The notes: generated from the sequence alone by a model not told the origin. A stretch of DNA of 64,000 nucleotides from Thermodesulfovibrio thiophilus DSM 17215 (GCF_000423865.1 NZ_AUIU01000012.1:124001-188000), one strand, 5' to 3'; counted from the first letter of the stretch, positions 28,586 through 37,976 are shown. Made by a program: numbers and translations.

Positions 28586-29251
28586 TTACGATATTTTCTG
28601 CGCTTCTAACGTTATAAAGTTTTCCAGCAATTTCCCTATCAATCTATAAAACTCTATAACTGTATATCGCTGAAGTCTCTGCGCAAAAGCTATAGCAAAA
28701 GAATATAAGTGGTCTTTAAGCATCTGTAACTGCAATCCTTTAGCTTTTTCAAGAACAACTATGTAATTGTTGGAATGCGCTTGGGCTTCTTGAAAACATA
28801 AATAAGACATAAATTCAAGCTCAAGAGCGATATGGTCTGGTGGCAGAGAAAAATTATCAACAACTTGTAATCCTGATCTGTGATAAAGACGAGCTACCTC
28901 GATTGTTGATTCTTGAAGCAGTTTGCCTTCCTTGTAAACTGATTCAAAAAGAGGAACCATTCGTGGTCGAGAAGTATGACAAAGCCTAGTGTATTCTTTC
29001 TGTAAGTCCAAAAGATAAGATTCTAATGTTGATTTCTGACCTATTATAACAACGTGACTTATAAACTCATCAATATTAATCTTAATCTGGATAATACCTG
29101 AGCTTATATCATCAAGGTTATCTTTGAAAAAATTCATTTCCTCATTAACCTGCTTGGAAAACAATTTATTTATAAATTCTGAATTTGGATAATCAAGAGC
29201 CTCTGCAAAGAATGAATAAAAATATATTCTTATATCATGATTCAATTCCAT
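28586..29251 (-). CDS. TorD-family chaperone for the molybdopterin reductase
   Basis: A 221-residue all-helical protein of the TorD/DmsD/NarJ family, which binds the Tat signal of a specific molybdoenzyme and assists cofactor insertion. Recognisable segments are YSFFAEALDYPNSEFINKLF at the N-terminus and LPPDHIALELEFMSYLC in the middle, the family's P-x2-H-x3-E-x2-F-type signature. It lies directly after the FeS subunit of the reductase. The start chosen is the ATG at 29251; a TTG two codons earlier is possible. The only Shine-Dalgarno is 29 nt away on the far side of a hairpin. Confidence 0.87.
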   Translation of the reverse strand: MELNHDIRIYFYSFFAEALDYPNSEFINKLFSKQVNEEMNFFKDNLDDISSGIIQIKINIDEFISHVVIIGQKSTLESYLLDLQKEYTRLCHTSRPRMVPLFESVYKEGKLLQESTIEVARLYHRSGLQVVDNFSLPPDHIALELEFMSYLCFQEAQAHSNNYIVVLEKAKGLQLQMLKDHLYSFAIAFAQRLQRYTVIEFYRLIGKLLENFITLEAQKIS

Positions 29252-29260
29252 AAACAATCA

Positions 29261-29291
29261 GGATGGGCAAAAACTTGCCCATCCCCCTCCT
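29261..29291 (-). promoter_or_regulatory. Hairpin between Shine-Dalgarno and torD start
   Basis: AGGAGG (minus strand 29291-29286) is followed by a perfect 10-bp stem, GGATGGGCAA with TTGCCCATCC, and a 4-nt loop (29284-29261), then 9 nt and the torD ATG. If folded, the hairpin shortens the effective spacing to about 10 nt. The same stretch also contains an ATG (29282) opening a 15-codon frame. Confidence 0.5.
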
Positions 29292-29301
29292 TTTAATTCA
29301 T

Positions 29302-29994
29302 TCATTGATTCTTCTTTTCTTCTATCTGTTTTCTACGGTCACTGTATTTCTTTAATCCCACATAAACAAGCGTTGCTACAGCAGCCGCTCCCATAATTGT
29401 AGATGGTCCTCTTCCTGTTATGGAGTAGCTTGCAACATCTGGATAACCAATATTAACAGGCTTTTCTTTCATAAGCATTATAACACTCGTGCCACCATTC
29501 TCTTCCATTCCATACATATATAACTTGTTAGCTTCCGATAGTTTTTGGGCGGTATTTAAAATTTCTCCACGATCTCCAAAAGTAAGCGCACCGGTTGGAC
29601 AAGCCTCAACACAAGCTGGATTTATACCTTTAAGCACTCTGTGAATGCACATCGTACATTTAACAAATTCCTTTTTCTGTAAATCCCACTGAGGTACATT
29701 AAAAGGACATGCTACAACGCAGGTTTTACATCCAATGCAATGTTGGGGATTATGAAGCACTATTCCCTCAGGCGTTTTATAAAATGCTCCACTTGGACAT
29801 GAAGCAACACAGGAAGGATTCTCACAGTGCATACATCTGTGTTGAAGTAAACCATTGTCCTGAATTAAAACCACTGTTCTTGAAAAACCTCTTGCTGCCT
29901 GTTGATGAAGTCTGTTTTCCTGCACGCATTTATAGAAACACGTATTACAACCAGTACAAAATCTGGTATCTATAAGAAATCCATAATTTGCCAT
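29302..29994 (-). CDS. Four-cluster FeS electron-transfer subunit (PsrB/DmsB-like) with C-terminal membrane anchor
   Basis: A 230-residue ferredoxin-type subunit. Four motifs are FCTGCNTCFYKC, RCMHCENPSCVASC, HCIGCKTCVVAC and KCTMCIHRV with CVEAC further on, for four [4Fe-4S] clusters linking the membrane subunit to the catalytic subunit. A hydrophobic stretch near 195-215 (IMGAAAVATLVYVGL) may anchor it. It has no Tat signal, as usual, and would travel with the catalytic subunit. Its ATG directly follows the TAA of the catalytic gene with no gap. Confidence 0.93.
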   Translation of the reverse strand: MANYGFLIDTRFCTGCNTCFYKCVQENRLHQQAARGFSRTVVLIQDNGLLQHRCMHCENPSCVASCPSGAFYKTPEGIVLHNPQHCIGCKTCVVACPFNVPQWDLQKKEFVKCTMCIHRVLKGINPACVEACPTGALTFGDRGEILNTAQKLSEANKLYMYGMEENGGTSVIMLMKEKPVNIGYPDVASYSITGRGPSTIMGAAAVATLVYVGLKKYSDRRKQIEEKKNQ

Positions 29995-32583
29995 TTATGA
30001 TCTACCTCCTTTCTTTATGCTTACATAAACATCTTCTACCCAGCCCATGCCCGTGGGATCATATTTTTTAACAATATTGGGATCTTTCTGAGGAATTAAA
30101 TCACCATCACGATACCCAAAACTCTTTGCATAACGGAGCTTAGGTGAACGATGTCCAAGTCCATGAAAAGTTATCACACAATCTTTGCGTGCCACTCTAC
30201 TGGAAATGTGAACCCGTGCCTTAACAGGACGCGGTAATACAGTCATATATTTGGGATTTGTCTCAAGTGTTACCCAATCACCTTCTGATATACCCATTTC
30301 CTGCGCTACCTGAGGATTTATCCAAACACGATCTATAAAATTTTTTTCACAAAGCGACTTAATTACAGGATTATTTAGAAAGTTAGGATCTGCATGCATA
30401 GTCCATGGCGCTCTTGTAACAATAAGTGAAAATCTGTAATCTCCTTCAGGTTCTGTCCATCGTTTTGCCCATTTTGGAAGTGGATCATGTCCAGCTTCTA
30501 AAATTTCATCTAAGTAAATTCTGATCCGACCCTCTGGACGTCCGTATCCGATTTCTCTAATTGTTCTCCAATTAGGATATGGCCTCTTCTGTATCCAGAT
30601 CCCTCCCTTTTGTGTTAAGAATTCTTTTGTATTATTGGCAATACCCTGTTTCTTAAGCGCATAATCTCCCGTATTAGTTGGTATAACTTTTTCAGGGTTA
30701 GTACTGCCATCAACAGTCCAGTATTCCGGAGCCAAAGCTAATCCTATCTTAACTGCAATGCCACCCCAGCCAATACAGTCTCCAGGAGACTTTTGAACAG
30801 CTGACCCAGCTACATAACATGGATACTTTGGATAGTACTGCCTAATATCCAGTTTAGCCTCTTCAAACTGATGTGTGCCAGGCAATATGTAATCACACCA
30901 GAAATAAGATAAATCATCCACATACAGATTCCAATCAACAACTAGTTCCATTTTTTCTAGCGCCTTCTCTACCATCTGTGGCTGAATTAGCGCATGCAGT
31001 CCTCTAAATGGATTTTTGAAAAAAACACATTTAATTTTTTTAGTATGATATAGCCCATAACCTATAATGCCATAATGACCTGGCGCAGAAAAGTCTTTCT
31101 TTTGATAAATATTTTCTGTTACCGAAAATTCATGCCTGAAATCCGGTGCCTCTGCTGGCAGAGGAGGATAAGGCTTTACAGGAGGAGCAATCTCTTCAAG
31201 CCACGGTATTTTGACATCAGATAAAAGTAACACTCCACCTTCATGATCAAAAGAACCTCCAAGAGCGTGAAGAATATTAATGGCATGCATCAATCTCCAA
31301 CTGTTAGCATAATTAGGACCAGCAGGGTCACGCTTAAGATTAGGAATACAACTGTAAGGAGATGCTTTTGCGTACTCTTCGGCAATTCTGGTAATTGCCT
31401 CCTGAGGAACCTCACTGATCTTTGATGCCCATTCAGCAGTATAATCTTTAATGCTTTCTTTTAAAAGTTGAAATACAGGATGAGCACTAATATGTTTCCC
31501 CTGATATTCAAATTCGTAAGGACCACCTTCTAACGCAGGGTCATCACACTTTCCTAACGGCTCAATTTTTTTATGTGTTTTACACCAGGCAAACCAATTA
31601 CCTTCGCTACCACCAATATGTAACTGAGTTTTTTCATCAACAAGAGCAGCAGAATCCGTATATTCTTTTAAAAATTTTTCATTGTAAAGTTTACGATCTA
31701 TAATAATTTTAATCATTGCCAGAGCTACAGCTAGGTCTGTTCCTGGTTTGATCGGATACCATTCATCAGCAAAACCATCAGCAATGGGAGTCTTCATAGG
31801 ATTAAATATGATAATCTTGGTTCCATTGCGTTTTCCTTCTGCGATATGATTGAGAATTCCTGCTTTTCCACATTTGGTAAAAGAATCAAAGCCAAACCAT
31901 ATCATATACTTAGTGGTACTGTAATCAAACCCCCAAACAGAATGTGTAAGAGTATATGTGCTTGAGTAATACTTATTTGGAGGATTGGTCAGCATAAGAG
32001 AATTGATGTAGTAATGAGTTCCGAAACATTCTGTCCGCTGATCGCTTCTCCTAACTCCAAGAGACCTGCAGAGACGATTGGTATAAGGGTCTCCTGGTGA
32101 ACAGAAAACAATCTCTTCTCTACTGAATTTTTTCATCCGTTGAATAATATCTGTTAAAGCGTCTTGTGTTGAAATTATCACCCATCCAGGATCCTCATTG
32201 AGACCCTTTTTAGGATTGGTTCTTTTTAAAGAAACAAGCAGCCTATCGGGATCATACATTGAATCTACAAAAGCAAGTCCCTTTATGCAATACTTACCTC
32301 TTGAAACAGGATCATCTTTCCATCCCTCAAGCGTTAAAGCTCTTTCCACTCCACTTTCTGAATCCTTACCAACCACAATATAATAAGCACAATCACATTC
32401 ACAGGCTCTTGCACATACTTGCGGTATTTTTTTTGTAATCGTGTATTTAAACTCTGTTTCTGTAGCTTCAGCAAAACTGGCAAAAGGTACTAAATTCTTA
32501 AAAATTGGAGAAAAACCAGCTAATAAAGCAGAAGTACTCCCCCATTTTAATAATTGTCTTCTGCTTAATTTCGCAGTTTCCAT
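29995..32583 (-). CDS. Periplasmic molybdopterin oxidoreductase catalytic subunit (Psr/Phs/Ttr-like)
   Basis: An 862-residue DMSO-reductase-family protein. A Tat signal with SRRQLLK (residues 7-13) precedes the catalytic domains. Cys57-x3-Cys61-x3-Cys65-x33-Cys99 bind the proximal [4Fe-4S] cluster. Cys186 (TECFGTHYY) sits where the molybdenum ligand lies, so a cysteine-ligated Mo as in polysulfide, thiosulfate, tetrathionate or arsenate reductases is expected. The C-terminal part has the molybdopterin-binding segments VWINPQVAQEMGISEGDWVTLET. With NrfD and FeS subunits it forms a quinone-linked complex facing the periplasm. The rhodanese nearby favours a sulfur substrate; the exact one cannot be read. 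Confidence 0.93.
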   Translation of the reverse strand: METAKLSRRQLLKWGSTSALLAGFSPIFKNLVPFASFAEATETEFKYTITKKIPQVCARACECDCAYYIVVGKDSESGVERALTLEGWKDDPVSRGKYCIKGLAFVDSMYDPDRLLVSLKRTNPKKGLNEDPGWVIISTQDALTDIIQRMKKFSREEIVFCSPGDPYTNRLCRSLGVRRSDQRTECFGTHYYINSLMLTNPPNKYYSSTYTLTHSVWGFDYSTTKYMIWFGFDSFTKCGKAGILNHIAEGKRNGTKIIIFNPMKTPIADGFADEWYPIKPGTDLAVALAMIKIIIDRKLYNEKFLKEYTDSAALVDEKTQLHIGGSEGNWFAWCKTHKKIEPLGKCDDPALEGGPYEFEYQGKHISAHPVFQLLKESIKDYTAEWASKISEVPQEAITRIAEEYAKASPYSCIPNLKRDPAGPNYANSWRLMHAINILHALGGSFDHEGGVLLLSDVKIPWLEEIAPPVKPYPPLPAEAPDFRHEFSVTENIYQKKDFSAPGHYGIIGYGLYHTKKIKCVFFKNPFRGLHALIQPQMVEKALEKMELVVDWNLYVDDLSYFWCDYILPGTHQFEEAKLDIRQYYPKYPCYVAGSAVQKSPGDCIGWGGIAVKIGLALAPEYWTVDGSTNPEKVIPTNTGDYALKKQGIANNTKEFLTQKGGIWIQKRPYPNWRTIREIGYGRPEGRIRIYLDEILEAGHDPLPKWAKRWTEPEGDYRFSLIVTRAPWTMHADPNFLNNPVIKSLCEKNFIDRVWINPQVAQEMGISEGDWVTLETNPKYMTVLPRPVKARVHISSRVARKDCVITFHGLGHRSPKLRYAKSFGYRDGDLIPQKDPNIVKKYDPTGMGWVEDVYVSIKKGGRS

Positions 32584-32621
32584 AATATTCCTCCCTTTAA
32601 TTTATTCTCCTAGCATATCTA

Positions 32622-33521
32622 CTACAGTAAATTACGAGATGTTCCAAGTATGCCAGCTGCAAGAATAAGATATCTCAATGTAAAACCACCTATAAAAACA
32701 CACAGGCCTGCAAGAATTCCTTTTGATATAAATTTAGGAGAAAGCTCTTCAATCTTTTTTAACTTCCATTCAAGATAAAATGGAGTAACCAATCCTACAA
32801 CAATTACTAAAAACCAAAATGATAAAGACAAAGCCCCTGTTAAAAGACGATTAACTGAAGCAATTGCTGCAGCATTTGATGACCAACCCATTGAAACCAG
32901 ATAAATTATTAGAATACATGTTTCAATGCCTATTCCCCACATATCAGCATGGCAGAGAAATTTCAAATTTTCAGCCTCTTGATTAATATCATGTTTCTTT
33001 GAAACAAAACCAAAAACTCCAATTAAAACTGCACTAATTCCAGTGGATATAGCCGAAGCTAGAAAGAGCAATGGCACCAGAAAGCTATTCCAGAAAGGAA
33101 CACCTCTGACGTCCCAGAGTAAAACTCCAGTGTAAAAAGCTGTTAAGATAGCAAGAACAAAACCTGTACCCCACAGTAAGCTTCCAGAAGATAATTTTTT
33201 ATTTCTAATATACCCAAGCCATTGAATACCACAGATAAAAAAGAAAAGTGTTAAGATCCAGGTTCCTGCTGCAATAACTGAACTATAAGGCCGTAAAAAA
33301 GCGTATACGAAGTTCATAGGCCTTCCTAAATCAAGAAATAAAAAAATAATACTCAAAATCAGACATGGAAGCGTTATTAAAATCCCTGTTCGAGTTGTTA
33401 AATTATCATCACCTCGTTTGTACCAGGCAAAAAATGCACTCAAATAAGCTCCTGCTGATACCCCTGCTAAAAAAAGATAAAGGGCAATCAGCCAACCCCA
33501 GGCTGTTTGGAGTTCTAGCAT
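32622..33521 (-). CDS. NrfD/PsrC-like quinone-interacting membrane subunit
   Basis: A 299-residue integral membrane protein with about eight hydrophobic segments. The N-terminus (LQTAWGWLIALYLFLAGVSAGAYL) is typical of NrfD/PsrC, and WDVRGVPFWNSFLVPLLFLASA is another family segment. It exchanges electrons between the menaquinone pool and the periplasmic FeS/Mo subunits. It is the first gene of the respiratory operon, which is the reverse of the common Psr order. An AGGAGG lies 7 nt before the ATG. Upstream is a 784-bp intergenic region. Confidence 0.92.
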   Translation of the reverse strand: MLELQTAWGWLIALYLFLAGVSAGAYLSAFFAWYKRGDDNLTTRTGILITLPCLILSIIFLFLDLGRPMNFVYAFLRPYSSVIAAGTWILTLFFFICGIQWLGYIRNKKLSSGSLLWGTGFVLAILTAFYTGVLLWDVRGVPFWNSFLVPLLFLASAISTGISAVLIGVFGFVSKKHDINQEAENLKFLCHADMWGIGIETCILIIYLVSMGWSSNAAAIASVNRLLTGALSLSFWFLVIVVGLVTPFYLEWKLKKIEELSPKFISKGILAGLCVFIGGFTLRYLILAAGILGTSRNLL

Positions 33522-34305
33522 AACTTTGCCTCCTTTCTCTTTTACTTACACTAAATAAATTTACATCTTGTTTCCTCTGACCAGAAGCTGTTTTTTAAAT
33601 CCTTCTCTGGCATCTTAGTTTGTACAATATAACCGTTTATCCTTTTTTTAAATGCATTAAACTCCTAATCTTTTCTCCTAACTTTTTCATTAAAAAATAT
33701 AATGCAAGAATAAAGCCAAAATGCATCTCAAAGAAAATAAAGCATTTACAAAAATGGAATCTTAATAAACTGAAACAAATGATTGCATTTTTATTAATCT
33801 TTTATATTAAAATTTTCAAACCATATGAAAATACAATATTTAACCAGTTTTTTTTAAATAAATTGCAACATTATATTGCGTATTATCATATCGATAGATT
33901 TAAATTAACTAAAAGCTAGTATTTTTCAGAATAGTTACTATCAATGAAATGAAAATATTTGTGGCAGCTTATAGTTAACCTTGAATATTTTAATTTTTCA
34001 AATTCTACTTATAAGGAATACCATACTTTGATCTAAGAAGTTATCCTTATCTCATAAGAAACTCCGAAGCCATGAAAGACCAAGGCAAATTGAAACTATA
34101 AAAACATTGTATATCCATCTTGATTGTTTATCTCTTCTAACTACACGGTATTTCTCTGCATTAACTGTTTAAGATGCCTAAAAATTAAGAAAGACCTTAG
34201 GGTTGAAGGATGATGAAAATTGAAAACAGTCAAGTCAGTATATTGCAAACAAAATTCAAGATGATTATAATTAATTATCCAATAATGTTTTAGGAGGATA
34301 GATAA
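33522..34305. other. 784-bp intergenic region between nrfD and the TPR gene
   Basis: No convincing gene is present. A 99-codon plus-strand frame at 33620-33919 is made mostly of K, N, I and F codons and looks like AT-rich chance reading. The Shine-Dalgarno sites of the two flanking divergent genes are visible. I found no FNR-type TTGAT-N4-ATCAA, sigma-54 site or strong hairpin. The length suggests complex control of the respiratory operon or loss of a former gene. Confidence 0.5.
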
Positions 34306-35106
34306 GTGGTTAAAAAATCTATACATTTTTTTTTAATTTTTCTGTTTCTTTTCTTATTTAAAAATAATGCCTTTGCAATTGATGAAATTCAAGAATGTTT
34401 TAATTATATTAATGCACAGGACTATAACAGAGCTATTTCTGTTGGTCAAAAAGCCGTAAATCTTTATCCAGCAAGTCATCTTGCTTATTTCTGTCTTGGA
34501 GAAGCTTACTATTTAACAGGAGAAATAAGTGATGCTATTGAAACTTTAAAAAAAGCGGAACAATACTCATCCTCAGATTCTGATTTAATACATGTTTATA
34601 ACCTGCTTGGACTTATATATCATAATAAAGGTGAACTTGATAAAGCTCTCTCTCATTATGAACAATCTTTAAACCTTAAAACTAATGAAAAAGACAAGAT
34701 TCCTGCTTACAATAACATAGCTAATATTTATTCTGATAAAGGTGATCTTAAACAAGCAATAGAATACCTGCAAAAAGCTATGGACATTTCTGACAAGTAT
34801 GATGATTACCAAAGTTTTGCACAAGTTGAAATTAATCTTGGGAATACTTACAGGAAAATGAAAGACTTTGACAATGCTCAAAACTATCTTTTTGATGGAC
34901 TAAAACGAATTCAGAAAATAGGAGATACATTCTGGGAAGGCATTGCCTATAAATGTATTGGATTTATGTATATGGATCAGGGAAATAAAACACCTGCAGA
35001 GCAATACTTAAACAAAGCTCTCGAAATTTTTAAATCAATTGGAGCACAAAAAGAATTAGAAGAGGTATCACGTTCTATTACATGGCTTAAATCTCAATCA
35101 AAATAA
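34306..35106 (+). CDS. Exported tetratricopeptide-repeat protein
   Basis: A 266-residue protein starting at GTG, 8 nt after AGGAGG. Residues 1-24 form a signal peptide (FALFLF-type core, cleavage near AFA). The rest is about six TPR units, e.g. AYNNIANIYSDKGDLKQAIEYLQKAM and VYNLLGLIYHNKGELDKALSHYEQSL. TPR domains bind other proteins; no catalytic domain is attached. It lies alone and is followed by a strong hairpin. Partner and function are unknown. Confidence 0.85.
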   Translation: MVKKSIHFFLIFLFLFLFKNNAFAIDEIQECFNYINAQDYNRAISVGQKAVNLYPASHLAYFCLGEAYYLTGEISDAIETLKKAEQYSSSDSDLIHVYNLLGLIYHNKGELDKALSHYEQSLNLKTNEKDKIPAYNNIANIYSDKGDLKQAIEYLQKAMDISDKYDDYQSFAQVEINLGNTYRKMKDFDNAQNYLFDGLKRIQKIGDTFWEGIAYKCIGFMYMDQGNKTPAEQYLNKALEIFKSIGAQKELEEVSRSITWLKSQSK

Positions 35107-35124
35107 TCAATACATATTGAAATA

Positions 35125-35165
35125 AAAATGAAAAGGAATTACAACGATCAGTTCCTTTTCATTTT
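35125..35165 (+). terminator. Hairpin terminator after the TPR gene
   Basis: AAAATGAAAAGGAA and TTCCTTTTCATTTT form a perfect 14-bp stem (35125-35138 with 35152-35165) and a 13-nt loop. The A-rich and T-rich arms make it able to act in both directions; it lies between the TPR gene and the convergent rubrerythrin gene. Confidence 0.6.
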
Positions 35166-35232
35166 GCCGCCTTATTGTAAAAAACTAATTTTTATTATTA
35201 TGATTGATTTTATTCTTAAAATAAACCTTAAA

Positions 35233-35742
35233 TTATACTGAGAATTCTTTATAAGCACTCTTTGGAGCACCGCATACAGGACATTTCTCTGGTGCTTCAT
35301 TCTCTACTGTATGCCCACACACAGGACATATATAAACTTTTCCTGCTGAATAGTCTTCATTTTTATCAACCAGTGTCTTTGCTTTTTTATACATCTCTGC
35401 ATGAATTTTTTCAGCTTCTAAAGCAAATTTTGTGCTTCTTTCTGCTCCATTTTCATTTTGAAGTTGAGCAGTATTATTATAAACAGGATACATTTCTTCA
35501 ATTTCAAAATTTTCACCATCTATACATTGTTGAACATTATTTGACATATCCTTGAGTAATCCCAATTCCTTATAATGATTTCTGGCATGGATATATTCAG
35601 CATAAGCTATGGCCCTGAAAAGATTTGCAAGCTTACTAAGTCCTTTTTTCTCTGCTTCTTCAGCAAAGATTGTATACTTCATATGAGCCATACTCTCTCC
35701 AGCAAATGCATCGTATAAAAATCTTTTCGTCATTTCTCTCAT
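35233..35742 (-). CDS. Rubrerythrin (ferritin-like diiron domain plus rubredoxin)
   Basis: A 169-residue peroxide reductase of anaerobes. The N-terminal four-helix bundle carries the diiron ligands (AGESMAHMKY, AEYIH and AEKIH motifs). The C-terminal rubredoxin domain has CPVCG at about residue 138 and CPVCGAPK at about 153, four cysteines for one iron. It reduces hydrogen peroxide with electrons from reduced rubredoxin or NADH systems. AGGAGG precedes the ATG. It lies next to the catalase gene in the same orientation, with 329 bp between them, forming an oxidative-stress pair. Confidence 0.96.
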   Translation of the reverse strand: MREMTKRFLYDAFAGESMAHMKYTIFAEEAEKKGLSKLANLFRAIAYAEYIHARNHYKELGLLKDMSNNVQQCIDGENFEIEEMYPVYNNTAQLQNENGAERSTKFALEAEKIHAEMYKKAKTLVDKNEDYSAGKVYICPVCGHTVENEAPEKCPVCGAPKSAYKEFSV

Positions 35743-36071
35743 TTTCTTTTCCCTCCTGAATAAAACTTTATAATTTATATTATATAATTTTTGATATAGT
35801 TTTATCCAAATATATTATTTGTCATAAATTAGCATCAAATATTTTATATCACTTATGTTGCTTTTAAAACTAATTTAAGTTATGTTTCATTTTTCAAAAA
35901 ATTTCTCTTAAATATAAGTCAGGTTTTCATTTTGAAATTATCAATTTTTTTAGAAATGAATGAAAAAATAATTTTAAATTAGCTATAAAAATGAGAAACT
36001 ACCCGCCATACTCTGTTATAGTTATAGCGGATAGCTTCTATTTATTTATTCTTCTTATAAACAAGGTTAGA
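35743..36071. other. 329-bp AT-rich gap upstream of rubrerythrin
   Basis: No gene. The katA-side hairpin (36003-36030) is the only clear structure. Near rubrerythrin there is dense A/T with several TATAAT-like words on the minus strand; I cannot choose one promoter or define a PerR box. Confidence 0.4.
36003..36030 (-). terminator. Hairpin terminator after the catalase gene
   Basis: On the minus strand CCGCTATA and TATGGCGG pair (one G-U) around a 12-nt loop, followed by GTAGTTTCTCATTTTT, a T-rich tail. It lies 42 bp past the catalase stop. Confidence 0.5.
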
Positions 36072-37526
36072 TTAATCGACTTTTATACCGCTATCTATGC
36101 GATCACCTATTTCTTTATCTATATTGCGCCAGTATTCAATAGCACGCTTTAACACAGGTTCAGAAACTCCGTTTTTCAGACTGTCTATCACGTTAGATAC
36201 CAGTCTTTCACGCTGGGCATCATCCATAACTTTGCGTACAAGTGTGCCAGCCTGACCGAAATCATCATCATCTTGTCTTCTGGTATATGCAGCTCGAATA
36301 AATTCACCACTTGCGCTCCAGACAGCAAGTTCCGGGTATCTTTCAGGATCGGCCTTGGGACCTCCTTTGGAGTTTGGTGCATAAACGGGATCAGAGACTT
36401 TGTCAATACGCATGGCACCTCCTTTGCTGTAACTGTATACAGGGCTCTTTGGTCGATTGACAGGGATCTGCTTGTAGTTTACTCCAAGTCTTGCCCGATG
36501 AGCATCAGCATAAGAAAGCAATCTAGCAAGAAGCATCTTATCAGGGCTCGGTCCAATACCCGGTACAAGGTTATTGGGCTCAAATGCTGCCTGTTCAATC
36601 TCAGAATGAAAATCGCCTGGATTACGGTCAAGTATGAGCTTTCCAACCTCATACAGTGGATAGTCACTATGTGGCCAGACTTTAGTCAAGTCAAAAGGAT
36701 TGAACCGGTAAGCCTCAGCCTCTTTAAAAGGCATAATCTGTATTTTGAGTGTCCAGCTTGGGTAATCTCCTCGATTGATTGCATCAAACAGGTCACGGCG
36801 GTGATAGTCAGCATCTTTACCTGCAATTAAGTCTGCCTCCTTCTGTGTGAGATTCTCAATGCCCTGGTCAGTCTTAAAATGGTACTTGATCCAGAACTTC
36901 TCACCTTTACCGTTTATCCACATGTAAGTATGGCTTGAGTAACCATTCATATGCCTGTAGCTTTTTGGAATTCCACGATCACTAAAAAGAATGGTGACCT
37001 GATGAGCTGATTCAGGAGACAGAGTCCAGAAGTCCCACTGCATATCATTGTCACGAAGCCCGTTGTCTGCACGACGCTTTTGAGAATGAATGAAGTGCTG
37101 GAACTTCATTGGATCACGAATAAAAAACACTGGAGTATTGTTTCCTACCATATCGTAGTTACCTTCTGTGGTGTAAAATTTCAGTGCAAAACCACGCACA
37201 TCTCTCCATGTATCTGGACTGCCACTTTCACCTGCAACTGTTGAGAATCTGGCAAGCACTTCGGTTTTCGTACCCGGCTGAAATACAGCTGCCCTTGTGT
37301 AATCGCTTACATCATGGGTTACCTGGAAGTATCCAAACGCGCCTGAGCCCTTAGCATGAGGCTGTCGGTCAGGAATCATCTCTCTATTAAAATTTGCCAT
37401 CTGTTCCATAAGATAATGATCATGTAATACAATCGGTCCATCGGGTCCTACAGTAAGAGAAAACTCATCGCTGGATACAGGAATGCCTGCATCATTAGTT
37501 AAAATTTTTTCATTTTTGTCCTTCAT
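36072..37526 (-). CDS. katA: Monofunctional haem catalase (clade 3, small subunit)
   Basis: A 484-residue catalase of full length. The distal histidine lies in [10 protein letters not shown] (about residue 60), the asparagine in [10 protein letters not shown], and the proximal haem tyrosine in [14 protein letters not shown] (about residue 340). It dismutates hydrogen peroxide to water and oxygen. No signal peptide, so cytoplasmic. GC content is visibly higher than its surroundings (three sampled 60-base lines gave 45-48 percent), with frequent GGC, CTG and CGG codons, which suggests horizontal acquisition. It has its own promoter, an AGGAGG 7 nt from the ATG and a 3' hairpin, so it is a monocistronic unit. 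Confidence 0.97.
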   Translation of the reverse strand: MKDKNEKILTNDAGIPVSSDEFSLTVGPDGPIVLHDHYLMEQMANFNREMIPDRQPHAKGSGAFGYFQVTHDVSDYTRAAVFQPGTKTEVLARFSTVAGESGSPDTWRDVRGFALKFYTTEGNYDMVGNNTPVFFIRDPMKFQHFIHSQKRRADNGLRDNDMQWDFWTLSPESAHQVTILFSDRGIPKSYRHMNGYSSHTYMWINGKGEKFWIKYHFKTDQGIENLTQKEADLIAGKDADYHRRDLFDAINRGDYPSWTLKIQIMPFKEAEAYRFNPFDLTKVWPHSDYPLYEVGKLILDRNPGDFHSEIEQAAFEPNNLVPGIGPSPDKMLLARLLSYADAHRARLGVNYKQIPVNRPKSPVYSYSKGGAMRIDKVSDPVYAPNSKGGPKADPERYPELAVWSASGEFIRAAYTRRQDDDDFGQAGTLVRKVMDDAQRERLVSNVIDSLKNGVSEPVLKRAIEYWRNIDKEIGDRIDSGIKVD

Positions 37527-37976
37527 AAAAATGCCTCCTATTTAATATTAATTATAAACTCTATGGTATATAAATGAATGCAACAATGTCAAATCATTTT
37601 TTTATAATCTTTTTTAAAAGATTGTCTTTTAAGAATTCGCTAATTTTGTATTCATAGTTCAAAATTTTAAAACAATATTTAAAACTCTAAAAGATGACAA
37701 AAAGGGTTATTTTAAAGTAATACAACCAACTTCATTATTTATAAAAATAAAATATAAATATTGGAGTTTATGATTTTCTGTCAGATTGTACTGTATTAAT
37801 CAGTTTTTTAAATGAGTTTTTCTAAACAAACTTGGTTCTTTATTTAATTTTGTTTTTGAAATGTTAAACTACATTTGAATAATAAATCGCATAACAGGTA
37901 ACTATCCATATGCAGCCTATATTAAAATTTTATTTTTATATAACGAAATTATTAATCAACAAGTAATTGTTCAATT
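37527..37976. other. 450-bp intergenic region upstream of the catalase gene
   Basis: No gene. It holds the catalase Shine-Dalgarno (37534-37539) and promoter (37565-37592). The remaining 380 bp are AT-rich without a recognisable element. Confidence 0.5.
37565..37592 (-). promoter_or_regulatory. Sigma-70-type promoter of the catalase gene (TTGACA-16-TATACC)
   Basis: Minus-strand TTGACA (37592-37587) is perfect; TATACC (37570-37565) follows after 16 bp. The predicted leader is about 30 nt with AGGAGG. Confidence 0.55.

Noticed and set aside
29238-29282. 15-codon leader peptide upstream of torD as a firm gene
   Set aside because: Only 3 nt separate the AGGAGG from its ATG, which is too close for good initiation; reported only as an alternative within the hairpin finding.
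33620-33919. 99-codon plus-strand frame in the nrfD-TPR gap
   Set aside because: Composition dominated by K, N, I, F and Y in AT-rich DNA, no Shine-Dalgarno and no family resemblance.
36273-36830. 185-codon frame opposite the catalase
   Set aside because: Antisense shadow created by the higher GC of the catalase gene.
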